Shown here piece after piece: positions 35,419-44,473 of a stretch of 64,000 nucleotides of DNA. A model generated the notes under the pieces. That model was given only the letters and a program-made list of their open reading frames with translations, searched no databases and was not told the DNA's origin. Position 1 is the first letter of the stretch. Every line of letters starts with the position of its first letter. Origin of the DNA: Epilithonimonas hungarica. GTDB lineage: Bacteria > Bacteroidota > Bacteroidia > Flavobacteriales > Weeksellaceae. Position numbers and translations under genes: made by a program. Location: NCBI RefSeq assembly GCF_900102265.1, contig NZ_FNBH01000003.1, positions 605,815 through 669,814 on the forward strand. The letters are read 5' to 3'.

Positions 35419-36024
35419 TTACGCTAAAATAGTAATTCCTTTCTCAGCCAGGTCATAAATTGTATTTCTTGCACTGTCAGGTTTTACGTTCACAGCCTTT
35501 GTTCCGTTGAAATGAAGACAAGTGATGAATCCAGCGTCGAAGGCATCAATTGCTGTAAATTTCACACAATAATCCAATGCCAATCCAACAATCTCGACCA
35601 GCTGAATATCGTGGTATTTCAGGAAATCTTCCAATCCGGTTTTCATAAAATGATTGTTGTCCTGAAAACTGCTGTAACTGTCGATTTCCACATTTTTTCC
35701 TTTTTGGATGATGTGTGTGACTTTATCGCGATTCAGATCTTTATGAAACTCTGCCCCGAAAGTTCCCTGAACACAATGGTCTGGCCACATAAACTGAGGA
35801 ACACCATTTAGAGAGATTGTTTCACCAACATTTTTTCCATTATTGGAAGCGAAACTTTTATGGTCGGCAGGATGCCAGTCTTGGGTTAAAACGATTTGGT
35901 CATATTCATTTTCTTCCATCAGAAGATTGATGTAAGGAATGATGTTGTTAGCTTCCGGAACGGCCAAAGCGCCACCTTCACAAAAATCATTTTGAACATC
36001 AACTATAATGAGTGCTTTTTTCAT
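35419..36024 (-). CDS. pncA: Nicotinamidase
   Basis: This 201-residue isochorismatase-fold enzyme hydrolyses nicotinamide to nicotinate for NAD salvage. The catalytic triad is visible: D9 (IIVDVQNDF), a lysine in IQKGKN (108 or 110) and C153 in GLALDYCVKFT, with the cis-peptide region before it. The metal ligands D49 and H51 (TQDWHPADH) and H83 (PDHC) are conserved. The gene is monocistronic and faces left between the response regulator and P5C dehydrogenase. Confidence 0.93.
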   Translation of the reverse strand: MKKALIIVDVQNDFCEGGALAVPEANNIIPYINLLMEENEYDQIVLTQDWHPADHKSFASNNGKNVGETISLNGVPQFMWPDHCVQGTFGAEFHKDLNRDKVTHIIQKGKNVEIDSYSSFQDNNHFMKTGLEDFLKYHDIQLVEIVGLALDYCVKFTAIDAFDAGFITCLHFNGTKAVNVKPDSARNTIYDLAEKGITILA

Positions 36025-36053
36025 TGTCTAAGATTTGAGTTATAAAATACAAA

Positions 36054-36107
36054 ATGTCATTCTGAAAGAACCTTACCAATGATGATTTTCTTCTCTCGGA
36101 ATGACAT
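36054..36107. terminator. Hairpin between pruA and pncA
   Basis: Nine-base arms (36054-36062 and 36099-36107) can pair across 36 nt. It lies after pruA on the minus strand and before pncA. It may be a degenerate repeat or a weak terminator. Confidence 0.35.
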
Positions 36108-36128
36108 ATTGACATTAAAATCCAGGAA

Positions 36129-37754
36129 TTAACCTAAATATGGATATTTGTAATCTTTTGGAGAGACAAAAGTTTCCTTGATACTTCTCACAGAAACCCA
36201 ACGCAGAAGATTCATTTTAGAACCTGCTTTATCATTGGTTCCGGACGCTCTAGATCCTCCGAATGGCTGTTGCCCTACAACAGCCCCAGTTGGTTTATCA
36301 TTGATATAGAAGTTTCCGGAAGCGTTTTCCAAAGCTTTGTAGGCTTCTTCAATAGCGTATCTGTCCTGTGCAAAAATAGAACCTGTCAAAGAATATTGAG
36401 TTGAAGTATCAACCAATTTCAAAGTCTCGTTCCAGTTTTCGTCCTCATAGATGTAAACAGTCAGGATTGGACCGAAGATTTCCTCAACGATGCTTTCATA
36501 ATAAGGATTTATCGTTTCGATAACTGTCGGATGTACAAACCAGCCTTTTTTATCATCATATTTTCCACCGATAACAACTGTTGCATCCTCGGACTTTTCA
36601 GCTCTGTCGATATAACCTTTACATTTCTCGAAAGAATTTTTATCGATAACAGCATTCACGAAGTTTGAAGGGTCTTCAGGAGAACCTATTTTGATGGTTT
36701 TGATTTGAGCTTCCATCACCGCTTTCACTTCATTCCAAAGAGATTTAGGAATATAAGCTCTGGAAGCTGCAGAACATTTTTGTCCCTGATATTCAAAAGC
36801 ACCTCTTACCAAACCTGTTGCAACAGCTTCAACATTGGCAGATGGATGAACCATTACGAAGTCTTTTCCGCCAGTTTCACCAACAATTCTTGGGTAAGAT
36901 CTGTAGTTATGGATATTGTCACCAATCATTTTCCACATGCCTTGGAAAACCTTTGTAGAACCTGTGAAATGAAGACCTGCAAAATATTTGTGAGCCAACA
37001 CTTTCTCAGCCGTTTCTTTTCCGTCTGTAAAGATCATATTGATAACACCATCCGGAAGTCCAGCTTCTTTCAGAACATCCATGATCACTTTTGCTGAATA
37101 GACCTGCTTATCAGAAGGTTTCCAAACCACAACATTTCCCATCATTGCCATACAAGCAGGCAGGTTTCCGGAGATTGCTGTAAAGTTGAAAGGTGTAACC
37201 GCAAAACAGAAACCTTCAAGCGGTCTGTATTCTACACGATTCCATATCCCTTTGTCAGAAACTGGTTGCTCTGCATACATTTCCGTCATAAATTCCACAT
37301 TGAAACGTAAGAAATCTATGAGCTCACAGGCCGAATCAATCTCAGCCTGATGAACGTTCTTGGATTGCCCGATCATTGTCGCAGCATTGATAACATCCCT
37401 GTAAGGCCCGGCTAAAAGCTCAGCAGCTTTCAGGAAAATTGATGCTCTGTGTTCCCATCCAAGCGCATTCCATTTTGCTTTTGCAGCAAGAGCAGATTCT
37501 ATAGCTTGGTCAACGTGTGACATATCGCCTTCGTAATAGAAACCAAAGTCGTGCTTATGGTCCTGTGGTGAGCTTAGTTTTATTTTTTTGTCTGTTTTTA
37601 CTTCTTTTCCACCGATAATCATTGGGATCTCGGTTTTTTCTTTCCACATTTTCTTGTATGTGGCAATCAGGCTTTTTACCTCTTCAGAATTAGGAATGTA
37701 AGATTTTACAGGTTCATTGATAACAGCAGGAACCCTGGAAATCGCTTTAGACAT
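36129..37754 (-). CDS. pruA: L-glutamate gamma-semialdehyde (1-pyrroline-5-carboxylate) dehydrogenase
   Basis: This 541-residue aldehyde dehydrogenase of the P5CDH subfamily oxidises glutamate semialdehyde to glutamate with NAD, the second step of proline catabolism. The catalytic Cys327 lies in YQGQKCSAAS and Glu293 in RIVGETGGKDF. The N-terminal extension (NSEEVKSLIATYKKMW) is typical for monofunctional P5CDH. The partner enzyme, proline dehydrogenase, is encoded separately at 47419-48582, about 10 kb away. No other proline genes are adjacent. Confidence 0.93.
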   Translation of the reverse strand: MSKAISRVPAVINEPVKSYIPNSEEVKSLIATYKKMWKEKTEIPMIIGGKEVKTDKKIKLSSPQDHKHDFGFYYEGDMSHVDQAIESALAAKAKWNALGWEHRASIFLKAAELLAGPYRDVINAATMIGQSKNVHQAEIDSACELIDFLRFNVEFMTEMYAEQPVSDKGIWNRVEYRPLEGFCFAVTPFNFTAISGNLPACMAMMGNVVVWKPSDKQVYSAKVIMDVLKEAGLPDGVINMIFTDGKETAEKVLAHKYFAGLHFTGSTKVFQGMWKMIGDNIHNYRSYPRIVGETGGKDFVMVHPSANVEAVATGLVRGAFEYQGQKCSAASRAYIPKSLWNEVKAVMEAQIKTIKIGSPEDPSNFVNAVIDKNSFEKCKGYIDRAEKSEDATVVIGGKYDDKKGWFVHPTVIETINPYYESIVEEIFGPILTVYIYEDENWNETLKLVDTSTQYSLTGSIFAQDRYAIEEAYKALENASGNFYINDKPTGAVVGQQPFGGSRASGTNDKAGSKMNLLRWVSVRSIKETFVSPKDYKYPYLG

Positions 37755-37775
37755 AATTTTAATTTTTGATTTTTA

Positions 37776-37807
37776 CAAATTTACAATAAGGATTTCAAAA
37801 GAACAAT
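37776..37807 (-). promoter_or_regulatory. Candidate promoter of pruA
   Basis: On the minus strand, ATTG (37804-37807) is followed after 20 nt by TAAATTTG (37776-37783), near the Bacteroidota -33/-7 pattern. The ATG is 21 bp downstream. Confidence 0.45.
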
Positions 37808-37992
37808 TGAATCCAATTGTTTTATTTTATTAAAATTATTTTTGAATTTAAACACCAACTAATCAATATTTTAAAGTTCATCGGATTGAAGATTTAGATT
37901 TTAATTGTAATTAATTATTTACAAAATTTGTTTTTATTTTTTACGAAATTTACATTCAGCTTCTTAACTTTGTAGGGTCAAATTTCTAAAGA

Positions 37993-38901
37993 ATGATAAA
38001 TTTTGTGTTGATTGCGGTTTGCATTGTTGCAGGAATGATCTTCAAATCCACCAAAACCATTCATCCCGATGCGCATAAAGGCATCAATACCTGGATCATC
38101 TATTTGGCATTACCAGCAGTTTCCTTCAAATATTTACCGAAAGTCCAATGGTCTGCGGAAATGCTCTTCCCAATTCTAAGCACAGTTTTAACGACTATCG
38201 GATGCTGGATCTTTATGCTCTTTTATAATAAGGCAAAGAATTATTCGGCGAGGTCTGTAAGTTCCATGAAGCTGGCAAGTGGTTTCAGTAATACTTCTTT
38301 CATAGGATTTCCGTTGATTTCTGCTTTTTATGGCGAACAATATCTGAGTATCGCCATTATCTGTGATCAAACGATGTTCTTTATGCTTTCTACAATGGGA
38401 ATTGTAGCCGCTTTGAGGGGTGGAAGTAAATCGGGAAATGTAAGTCCGAAATTTGTATTGAAAAGACTTTTCACATTTCCACCATTCCTGGGGTGTATCA
38501 GCGCCTTGATTTTGTCGCAGTTTATCGATCTTCATTTTGCAGAACCAATGTTTGACAAACTGGCTTCGACAGTTGCTCCTTTGGCTTTGTTCTCCGTGGG
38601 GTTGCAGTTGAAATTCAATGGATGGAGAAAGCTGATTCCACAGATTTCTACATCGATGCTTTACAAATTGATATTGTCTCCAATCCTGATCTTGATCTGT
38701 GCTTTGATCTTCGGGATCAAAGGCGATGTCGCAAAGATCAGCATCTTCGAGGCAGCGATGCCAACGGTTTTAACAGCAAGTGTAATAGCGGAACAATTCC
38801 GGCTGAATACAAAACTGGTCAATCTCATTATTGGAATCAGTATTATTGCGGGGTTTGTGACTACCGGAATTTGGTTTGAGATCATTGAGTTCTTATTCTA
38901 A
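37993..38901 (+). CDS. AEC-family membrane transporter
   Basis: This 302-residue inner-membrane protein has about ten helices in two halves, the layout of auxin-efflux-carrier family transporters. SGFSNTSFIGFPLISAFYG in helix 4 and FEAAMPTVLTASVIAEQF in helix 8 are the paired signature motifs with broken helices. Bacterial members usually move malate, malonate or other organic acids. The substrate here is unknown. The gene is monocistronic, with an exact TAACTTTG -7-like box at 37965-37972 but no clear -33 box. Confidence 0.82.
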   Translation: MINFVLIAVCIVAGMIFKSTKTIHPDAHKGINTWIIYLALPAVSFKYLPKVQWSAEMLFPILSTVLTTIGCWIFMLFYNKAKNYSARSVSSMKLASGFSNTSFIGFPLISAFYGEQYLSIAIICDQTMFFMLSTMGIVAALRGGSKSGNVSPKFVLKRLFTFPPFLGCISALILSQFIDLHFAEPMFDKLASTVAPLALFSVGLQLKFNGWRKLIPQISTSMLYKLILSPILILICALIFGIKGDVAKISIFEAAMPTVLTASVIAEQFRLNTKLVNLIIGISIIAGFVTTGIWFEIIEFLF

Positions 38902-39073
38902 GTTTTTATTGCAAAGTTTTTTAAGAATGAAGTTGTTTTTTAAGAAAGTATAGAATAAACAACTTGATTTTAAAAGTGGATTCTTTAGCTTGAATTTAAA
39001 AACCATAAAAGTCTACAAAAGAAAATATACTACTGTATCTTTTGTGATTTCTGTGGTTCAATATTTTAGTTAT

Positions 39074-39709
39074 TTACGGAAGTATAAAAAAGAAAACCGC
39101 ACAGAAATGCATTATGCTGCCGCCTAAAACGAACAAATGCCAAATGGGATGGTAAAAAGGTTTCCTGTCTTTCGCATAGAAATAAATCCCGAAAGTGTAG
39201 CACAAGCCACCCAGAATGATGAAAGTTAATGCACCTGCAGAAAGGTTTTCTATCATCGGTTTGATAGCGATGATCGCAGTCCAGCCCATAATGGCGTAGA
39301 GCGACAAAGAGATCTTTTCATTGTATCTCAAAGGGGAGAATTTGAAAATAAAACCAATGATCGCTAATCCCCAGATCACGCCGAACATCGCCCAGCCCCA
39401 GACACCTTTCAGCCCGAGTAATGCAATAGGGGTATAAGTCCCGGCAATCAAGATGTAAATACTGAGATGGTCTATTCTCTGGCAGATCTTTTTCCATTTC
39501 AGTTTGTAAACAGCGTGATAGATAGTTGAAGCAGAATAAAGCGTGATCAAGCTCAATCCAAAAACCAGAGAACAGACAATGGCGATCGTACTGCCGCTAA
39601 TGGCAGAATAAATGATCATCAGTATCAAAGCTACCACAGACAGTACCGCTCCAACACCGTGTGTGATAACATTGTAAAATTCTTCTTTTTTTCTATTCTT
39701 CTTCGGCAT
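39074..39709 (-). CDS. Hemolysin III/PAQR-family membrane protein
   Basis: I start at the ATG at 39707-39709, giving 211 residues; a TTG upstream is unlikely. The protein has seven membrane helices. The conserved family histidines and acids are in FYNVITHGVGAVLSV, SASTIYHAVYK and PFYHPIWHLFVLGGSIMHFCA. Family members with this motif set are related to adiponectin receptors and are thought to be metal-dependent hydrolases of ceramide-like lipids. The hemolysin name is historical. It is a single gene in a converging pair. Confidence 0.87.
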   Translation of the reverse strand: MPKKNRKKEEFYNVITHGVGAVLSVVALILMIIYSAISGSTIAIVCSLVFGLSLITLYSASTIYHAVYKLKWKKICQRIDHLSIYILIAGTYTPIALLGLKGVWGWAMFGVIWGLAIIGFIFKFSPLRYNEKISLSLYAIMGWTAIIAIKPMIENLSAGALTFIILGGLCYTFGIYFYAKDRKPFYHPIWHLFVLGGSIMHFCAVFFFILP

Positions 39710-39838
39710 TTTTATAATTTCTATCAAAATTAGTTAATTCAAATTTTTAGATAATTGTCCAATTTCAGATTTAACATAATTTTATATTTAAAATAATATT
39801 TGGTTTGAAATTTATTGAAATATAATGAGCCGTTTTTG

Positions 39839-39870
39839 GTTGATATTCATTATAAAAATCCTTAGTTTTG
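39839..39870 (+). promoter_or_regulatory. Candidate promoter of dacB
   Basis: GTTG (39839-39842) and TAGTTTTG (39863-39870) are separated by 20 nt, matching the Bacteroidota spacing with an exact -7 box. The ATG is at 39884. Confidence 0.5.
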
Positions 39871-39883
39871 ATGAAAAATAAGA

Positions 39884-41260
39884 ATGAAAAATTTTCTCAT
39901 TGTTCCCTTATTGATATCTCAAATTATTTTCTCACAGTCTGCTGTGTCAGATAATCTGAACCAATCAGTGAAAGAAATGCTGTCAACTTCTAATGCTTTG
40001 TCAGCTAATCTTTCTTTCTATGTTTCTGACGAAAACGGAAACCTCGTTTACGAATATAATGGAAATAAAGGGCTTTCCACTGCCAGCACACAAAAGATTT
40101 TTACTTCTGTGGCGGCGTTGGAAACATTAGGGAAGAATTATCAGTTTAAAACGACAGCTTCATATTCCGGGAAAATATCTAATGGAACTTTGGATGGTGA
40201 TTTTTACATCACTTCCAATGGCGACCCGACTTTGGGAAGCTGGCGATGGGAAAATTATAAGCCGGAAAACTTCAAACAACAATTATTAGAAGCTATCAAG
40301 AAATCTGGAATCAAAAAAATTTCAGGCAACCTGATTGTTGATGATTCATATTTCGATTTCCAAAGTACGCCTGGCGGTTGGCCTTGGAACGATTTGGGGA
40401 ATTATTACGGAGCAGGAACTTTTGGCGTGAACTGGAGGGAGAATCAATTTGATATCAATATCAATGGCAACCAGTTCAAGAATTTTTCCTACGACTTAGA
40501 GAACGTCAATTGGATCAATGAGCTCAAAACCGGCGGAAGTTCTGACCAAAGTCTGATCTTCACTGCACCACATTCTCAAACCGCAATGATCAATGGCATG
40601 TTGCCTGCTGGAAAAGTGACCACCGTTTCCGGTGCTACACCAGATCCGCCAATGCAATTGGCCGTCGAAATCCAAAAACTTTTAGGAGAAAACGGAATTT
40701 CTATTTCAGGGAAAACAACAACTTATTATAATGAAAAGATAGCTGGGAAATCTATTTCAAAAGCACCCAGTCAGAATCAGATATTCGAATATAGATCGCC
40801 AACACTAGATAAAATCATTTATTGGTTTCTAAGGAAAAGCATCAATCTTTATGGCGAAACTCTGATCAAAACAATGGCAAAAGAGAAACGAAATAACCCA
40901 AGCTTTGAGACTGGTGTAGATTTTCTCAAAGATTTCTGGAAATCAAAAGGTATCAATCCTATGATGATAAACTTTGCGGATGGAAGCGGGCTTTCACCAC
41001 AGAATTACGTTTCGGCAAAAGCTCAGGTGCAGGCTTTGTTGTATGCGAAGAAACAAAGTTGGTTCGATGCCTTCTATGAGGGTTTCCCAACTCAGAACGG
41101 AATCAAAATGAAAAGCGGAACTATCAAAGACAGTAAGTCTTTTGCAGGTTATCAGACTTCCAAAAGTGGTAAAAACTATGTTTTTTCCATCATTCTCAAC
41201 AATTATCAGGGCGGAAGTATCAGCAATGCTTTGTTTAAGGTTTTGGATAATTTGAAATAA
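39884..41260 (+). CDS. dacB: D-alanyl-D-alanine carboxypeptidase/endopeptidase (PBP4 type)
   Basis: This 458-residue periplasmic penicillin-binding protein has a signal peptide ending near IIFSQ. The active-site SxxK is S68-TQ-K71 in TASTQKIFTS. The second motif is in ADGSGLSPQN, and the third is KSGT in IKMKSGTIKDS. An insertion domain between the first and second motifs is typical of PBP4/DacB class C enzymes. It trims peptidoglycan cross-links and pentapeptides. The gene stands alone, and a palindromic repeat follows its stop. Confidence 0.9.
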   Translation: MKNFLIVPLLISQIIFSQSAVSDNLNQSVKEMLSTSNALSANLSFYVSDENGNLVYEYNGNKGLSTASTQKIFTSVAALETLGKNYQFKTTASYSGKISNGTLDGDFYITSNGDPTLGSWRWENYKPENFKQQLLEAIKKSGIKKISGNLIVDDSYFDFQSTPGGWPWNDLGNYYGAGTFGVNWRENQFDININGNQFKNFSYDLENVNWINELKTGGSSDQSLIFTAPHSQTAMINGMLPAGKVTTVSGATPDPPMQLAVEIQKLLGENGISISGKTTTYYNEKIAGKSISKAPSQNQIFEYRSPTLDKIIYWFLRKSINLYGETLIKTMAKEKRNNPSFETGVDFLKDFWKSKGINPMMINFADGSGLSPQNYVSAKAQVQALLYAKKQSWFDAFYEGFPTQNGIKMKSGTIKDSKSFAGYQTSKSGKNYVFSIILNNYQGGSISNALFKVLDNLK

Positions 41261-41277
41261 AATAGAATGCAGAAACA

Positions 41278-41334
41278 CTTCGACTTCGCTCAGTGTGACA
41301 TCTTATCTGTTTTGTCAGTCTGAGGTTCTCGAAG
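41278..41334. repeat. Palindromic intergenic repeat
   Basis: The arms at 41278-41300 (starting CTTCGACTTCGCTCAG) and 41313-41334 pair with a few mismatches. One arm resembles the sequence near 35383-35400, so it is a dispersed repeat and could also act as a terminator after dacB. Confidence 0.5.
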
Positions 41335-41361
41335 ACATTCAAATAAAATATTAGAATTTTA

Positions 41362-41499
41362 ACGCAAAGGCACAAAAGGCTAATATCTATAATGCTTTTC
41401 AAGGCACAAAGATTTTAGCTTCGTTAAAATTTTAAAATCGAAGATTTTATTTTTGCGACTTTTACTAAATTAATTTTAAATATTTTTGCGACTTTGCGA
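41362..41499. repeat. MITE-like element with GCAAAG-type terminal inverted repeats
   Basis: ACGCAAAGGCACAAAA at 41362-41377 pairs with TTTTGCGACTTTGCGA at 41484-41499 (13 of 16 positions), enclosing about 106 bp of AT-rich non-coding DNA. TTGCGACTTT also occurs internally at 41453-41462. No transposase is attached. Confidence 0.45.
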
Positions 41500-41508
41500 T
41501 AAAACAAA

Positions 41509-41994
41509 ATGAACAGAATCAATTCTTTTCCGCCAATTGTAGATGAAGAGTCTAAAATTCTGATTTTGGGTTCTGTACCCGGAGTGAAATCTCTGCAGAT
41601 GCAGCAATATTATGCGCATCCACAAAACCAGTTCTGGAAACTGATGTTTCATCTTTTTGGTGAAGAATTTTCTCCGGATTATAATACGAGATTAGAATTA
41701 TTGAAAACTAACAAAGTCGCACTTTGGGATGTTATCGAGAGTTGCGAAAGAAAAGGTAGCCTGGATACAGAGATCAAAGATGAAATTGATAATGACATCC
41801 TTGAATTAATCGAAAATCATCCCAACATCAAAACTATTTTTTGCAACGGACAAAAATCTTATAAAAACCTCTTGAAGATTCTAGGTAAGAATTTCAAAAT
41901 CCCGATTATTGTTTTGCCTTCTACGAGTCCGCTTCATACGGTGAAGTTTGAGGAGAAACTGGAGAGTTGGAAAGTGATCAAGAGTTATTTGTAA
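41509..41994 (+). CDS. DNA-deoxyinosine (hypoxanthine) glycosylase, UDG superfamily
   Basis: This 161-residue DNA repair enzyme has motif 1 as ILGSVPGVKSLQMQQYYAHP, the signature of the deoxyinosine glycosylase branch, followed by NQFWKLMF. The end motif is VLPSTSPLHTV, corresponding to the DNA-intercalating loop of uracil-DNA glycosylases. It would excise deaminated adenine from DNA. The stop lies 1 bp from the end of convergent aroE, so the two genes are packed tail to tail with no terminator between them. Confidence 0.85.
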   Translation: MNRINSFPPIVDEESKILILGSVPGVKSLQMQQYYAHPQNQFWKLMFHLFGEEFSPDYNTRLELLKTNKVALWDVIESCERKGSLDTEIKDEIDNDILELIENHPNIKTIFCNGQKSYKNLLKILGKNFKIPIIVLPSTSPLHTVKFEEKLESWKVIKSYL

Positions 41995-41995
41995 A

Positions 41996-42721
41996 TCAAC
42001 CCTTCCAAATCTCCCAAGCTCTTTCAGCCTGTTGTTCAAGCATATAAAATCCGTTGAGCGTTGTTGCACCCTTTTCTGAAGATTTCCTGAGGAAAGCTGT
42101 TTCAGAAGGATTATAGATCAAATCGATGACGTAATGTCTATCGGTAATCGCATCAAAAGGAAATTGAACAGAATCATCCACATTCGGGAAAGTTCCAACC
42201 GGTGTTGTCTGGATGACCAATAATGAATCTTTTACCAATTCTTCCGAGAGATTGTCAAAATTGATCTCAGATTTTCTGGAAACCGTTTGATGTTCGATAT
42301 TATGTTTATCAAGAATGTATCTTACCGCTTTTGCAGCGCCACCATCGCCCAAAATCAAGGCTTTTTTATGATGTTCTTTTTTATTGATGAGCAAAGTTTT
42401 TTCAAATCCGAAAGCATCTGTATTATAACCAATCTTTTTACCTTTTTGGAAACTCACACAATTTACCGCTCCGATCTGTAAGGCTTCGTCACTCAATTCA
42501 TCTAGAAACGGAATAATAGCTTGTTTATAAGGAATCGTTACATTCATTCCGATTAGATTCGGGTTTTCTAGGAATGGCGTAACATTTTCAATTTCAGAGA
42601 TGTCAAAGAAATTATATGAATGATTTTTTAGAAATAATTTTTTGAATTTTTCCTCAAAGTATTTTTTTGAAAATGAGTAAGAGATATTCTTCCCAAGCAA
42701 TCCGAATTCCTGTTTTTCCAT
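41996..42721 (-). CDS. aroE: Shikimate dehydrogenase
   Basis: This 241-residue enzyme reduces 3-dehydroshikimate with NADPH in aromatic amino-acid biosynthesis. The substrate site SYSFSKKYF, K66 in MNVTIPYKQ, N87 (AVNCV) and D102 (YNTDAFG) are conserved. The NADP loop is ILGDGGAAKAVRYIL. It is somewhat shorter than E. coli AroE (272), which is usual for Bacteroidota. It is alone on the minus strand and converges on the glycosylase gene. Confidence 0.92.
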   Translation of the reverse strand: MEKQEFGLLGKNISYSFSKKYFEEKFKKLFLKNHSYNFFDISEIENVTPFLENPNLIGMNVTIPYKQAIIPFLDELSDEALQIGAVNCVSFQKGKKIGYNTDAFGFEKTLLINKKEHHKKALILGDGGAAKAVRYILDKHNIEHQTVSRKSEINFDNLSEELVKDSLLVIQTTPVGTFPNVDDSVQFPFDAITDRHYVIDLIYNPSETAFLRKSSEKGATTLNGFYMLEQQAERAWEIWKG

Positions 42722-42791
42722 AATTCAAATTTATAAAATATCAACACAAGAATCATCATAATTTTTTGATTCCTGCATTAGTTGAATTATT

Positions 42792-42821
42792 TTTGAAACT
42801 GATTTCGATGGCGTAATTTTG
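42792..42821 (+). promoter_or_regulatory. Bacteroidota-type promoter of the aldo/keto reductase
   Basis: TTTG at 42792-42795 and TAATTTTG at 42814-42821 are 18 nt apart, a near-exact match to the sigma-ABfr consensus. The ATG follows at 42849. It argues against the longer TTG-started frame at 42819. Confidence 0.6.
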
Positions 42822-42848
42822 GCTTTTGAAAAATCAAAATGTTTTAAA

Positions 42849-43682
42849 ATGAAAAATGTTATTCTCAATAATGGAACAGAAATCCCAGAAATAGGTTTTG
42901 GAACCTGGCAAACAACAAAAGGTGTTCAGAAAACTGTAAAAGTTGCTTTGGATGCAGGATATACACATATTGATACGGCTGATATCTACGGAAACGAAGC
43001 AGAAATAGGAGAAGCGATCAAAGATTCCGGAATTGCAAGAAAGGATCTGTATCTCACAACCAAGATCTGGAATAGCAACAGAAGCACGCAGGGTGTTAAA
43101 CAATCTGTCGAACAATCGCTTAAAAAACTGAAAACCGATTATTTGGACTTATTGTTAATTCATTGGCCGGCGAATGAAAAACAATTTGAAAACTGGAAAG
43201 AAATCAATGCGGAAACATGGAAAGCGATGGAAGAACTTTACAGATCCGGTGTTGTTAAAACAATTGGTGTGAGCAATTTTATGCTGCCACAGATCAAAGC
43301 TTTGCTGGAAACGGCTGAAGTGATCCCGGCTGTTAATCAGATAGAATTTCATCCGGGTTATGTTCAGCAGACAGTTGTTGATTATTGTAAAGAAAAAGGA
43401 ATTGCGATAGAAGCTTGGAGTCCAATCGGTTCAGGAAGATTGTTGAAAGATGAAGACCTAAAAGATATTGCTGATAAATATGATGTTTCTCCAGCGATTC
43501 TTTGTATCCAGTTTTGTTTGCAGTCGGGTGTCATTGCTTTACCAAAATCAGAAAATCCTACTAATATTTATAACAATTTACATTTTGAAAGATTCAAAAT
43601 ATCGGAAAGTGATATGAAGGCTCTGAAAACTTTGGAGGAAACCGGCTTTTCCGGGTTGAATCCGGAAACAGTTGATTTCTAA
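42849..43682 (+). CDS. Aldo/keto reductase
   Basis: This 277-residue TIM-barrel reductase starts at the ATG at 42849 (MKNVILNNGTEIPEIGFGTW). The catalytic tetrad is present: Asp and Tyr in YTHIDTADIYGNEAEIG, Lys in YLTTKIWN and His in LLLIHWP. NADPH binding is marked by ALPKSENPTNIYNN near the C-terminus. It belongs to the 2,5-diketo-gluconate reductase-like branch, which acts on many aldehydes and methylglyoxal. It has its own promoter and a strong terminator, so it is monocistronic. Confidence 0.9.
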   Translation: MKNVILNNGTEIPEIGFGTWQTTKGVQKTVKVALDAGYTHIDTADIYGNEAEIGEAIKDSGIARKDLYLTTKIWNSNRSTQGVKQSVEQSLKKLKTDYLDLLLIHWPANEKQFENWKEINAETWKAMEELYRSGVVKTIGVSNFMLPQIKALLETAEVIPAVNQIEFHPGYVQQTVVDYCKEKGIAIEAWSPIGSGRLLKDEDLKDIADKYDVSPAILCIQFCLQSGVIALPKSENPTNIYNNLHFERFKISESDMKALKTLEETGFSGLNPETVDF

Positions 43683-43698
43683 ATTCATATTAAAAAAT

Positions 43699-43737
43699 AA
43701 AGATCCGCTTTAAAAATTCAAAGCGGATCTTTTATAA
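43699..43737 (+). terminator. Intrinsic terminator of the aldo/keto reductase
   Basis: The stem has perfect 13-base arms (43699-43711 with 43720-43732) with an 8-nt loop, followed by a short T-rich stretch. It lies 17 bp after the stop. Confidence 0.75.
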
Positions 43738-43822
43738 GTGATTTCAAATTTTTTAACATTATAAACTCACCTCTCCATTACGTCAAATTGAGTAGAGTGA
43801 AATATTTTCATCATACATACAC

Positions 43823-44341
43823 TTATTGATTCCTAAACTTCCGTTTCATTTTGGTTTTATGTCTGGAATAATGCGTTTGTTCCGTATTATTATCGGTTGA
43901 TATCACACTGATATTTCCGTCAACTTCCAGAATTGCCAGCTTCACATCAGACACTTTTTCGATGCCATGTTCGTGAACGGCCTCTTCCAATTCGTCTTCG
44001 GAGATCTGGACTTTTCTAAGGATTTCAGAATACACTACTCCATCTTTCACTAAAATATAAGGATGGTCTTCTATCAATTCTTTGATTTTCTGGTTTTTGA
44101 AAATAAATTTCTTCACGACAAAATTCGCGACAAATAAAACCAAAGCGGCTACAATTCCGCCTTGTAAACTGCTGTTGGAGCCTACCATCGCATTCTGAAC
44201 TGCATTACTTATCAAAAGCAAAAGAATCACATCGCCAGCATTGAGCTGTGACAACTGATTCTTACCAAAAACACGCACAGCGATTACCATAAAAAAGTAA
44301 ACTGCAAGCGAGCGAACAACGATATCAAGAATTGGATTCAA
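43823..44341 (-). CDS. DUF421/YetF-like membrane protein
   Basis: The protein has 172 residues with three N-terminal helices. VYFFMVIAVRVFGKNQLSQLNAGDVILLLLISNAVQNAMVG is a clear DUF421 signature (shown in part by GKNQLSQLNAGD). A cytoplasmic C-terminal domain follows (HPYILVKDGVVYSEILRKVQ), as in Bacillus YetF-type proteins linked to spore or membrane stress. The only start in a sensible place is a TTG at 44339-44341; later methionines would cut the first helix. The function is unknown. Confidence 0.8.
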   Translation of the reverse strand: MNPILDIVVRSLAVYFFMVIAVRVFGKNQLSQLNAGDVILLLLISNAVQNAMVGSNSSLQGGIVAALVLFVANFVVKKFIFKNQKIKELIEDHPYILVKDGVVYSEILRKVQISEDELEEAVHEHGIEKVSDVKLAILEVDGNISVISTDNNTEQTHYSRHKTKMKRKFRNQ

Positions 44342-44427
44342 AATCTGAAAAAATTTATAAAATAAAGATAGATAGTTTTCCGGATATTGTTAAAGTATAT
44401 TTTGCATATTTTTTGTACAGCAAAAGC

Positions 44428-44461
44428 TTTGCGAAAACAAAAATATTTTAAACTATATTTG
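44428..44461 (+). promoter_or_regulatory. Candidate promoter of the lipoprotein at 44474
   Basis: TTTG (44428-44431) and TATATTTG (44454-44461) are separated by 22 nt, slightly long for the Bacteroidota consensus. The ATG is at 44474. Confidence 0.4.
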
Positions 44462-44473
44462 AAATAAAACTAT

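Noticed and set aside
39844..39883. Alternative dacB start at the ATG at 39871
   Set aside because: It overlaps the end of the promoter region and is not in frame with the signal peptide; the ATG at 39884 gives a proper signal sequence.
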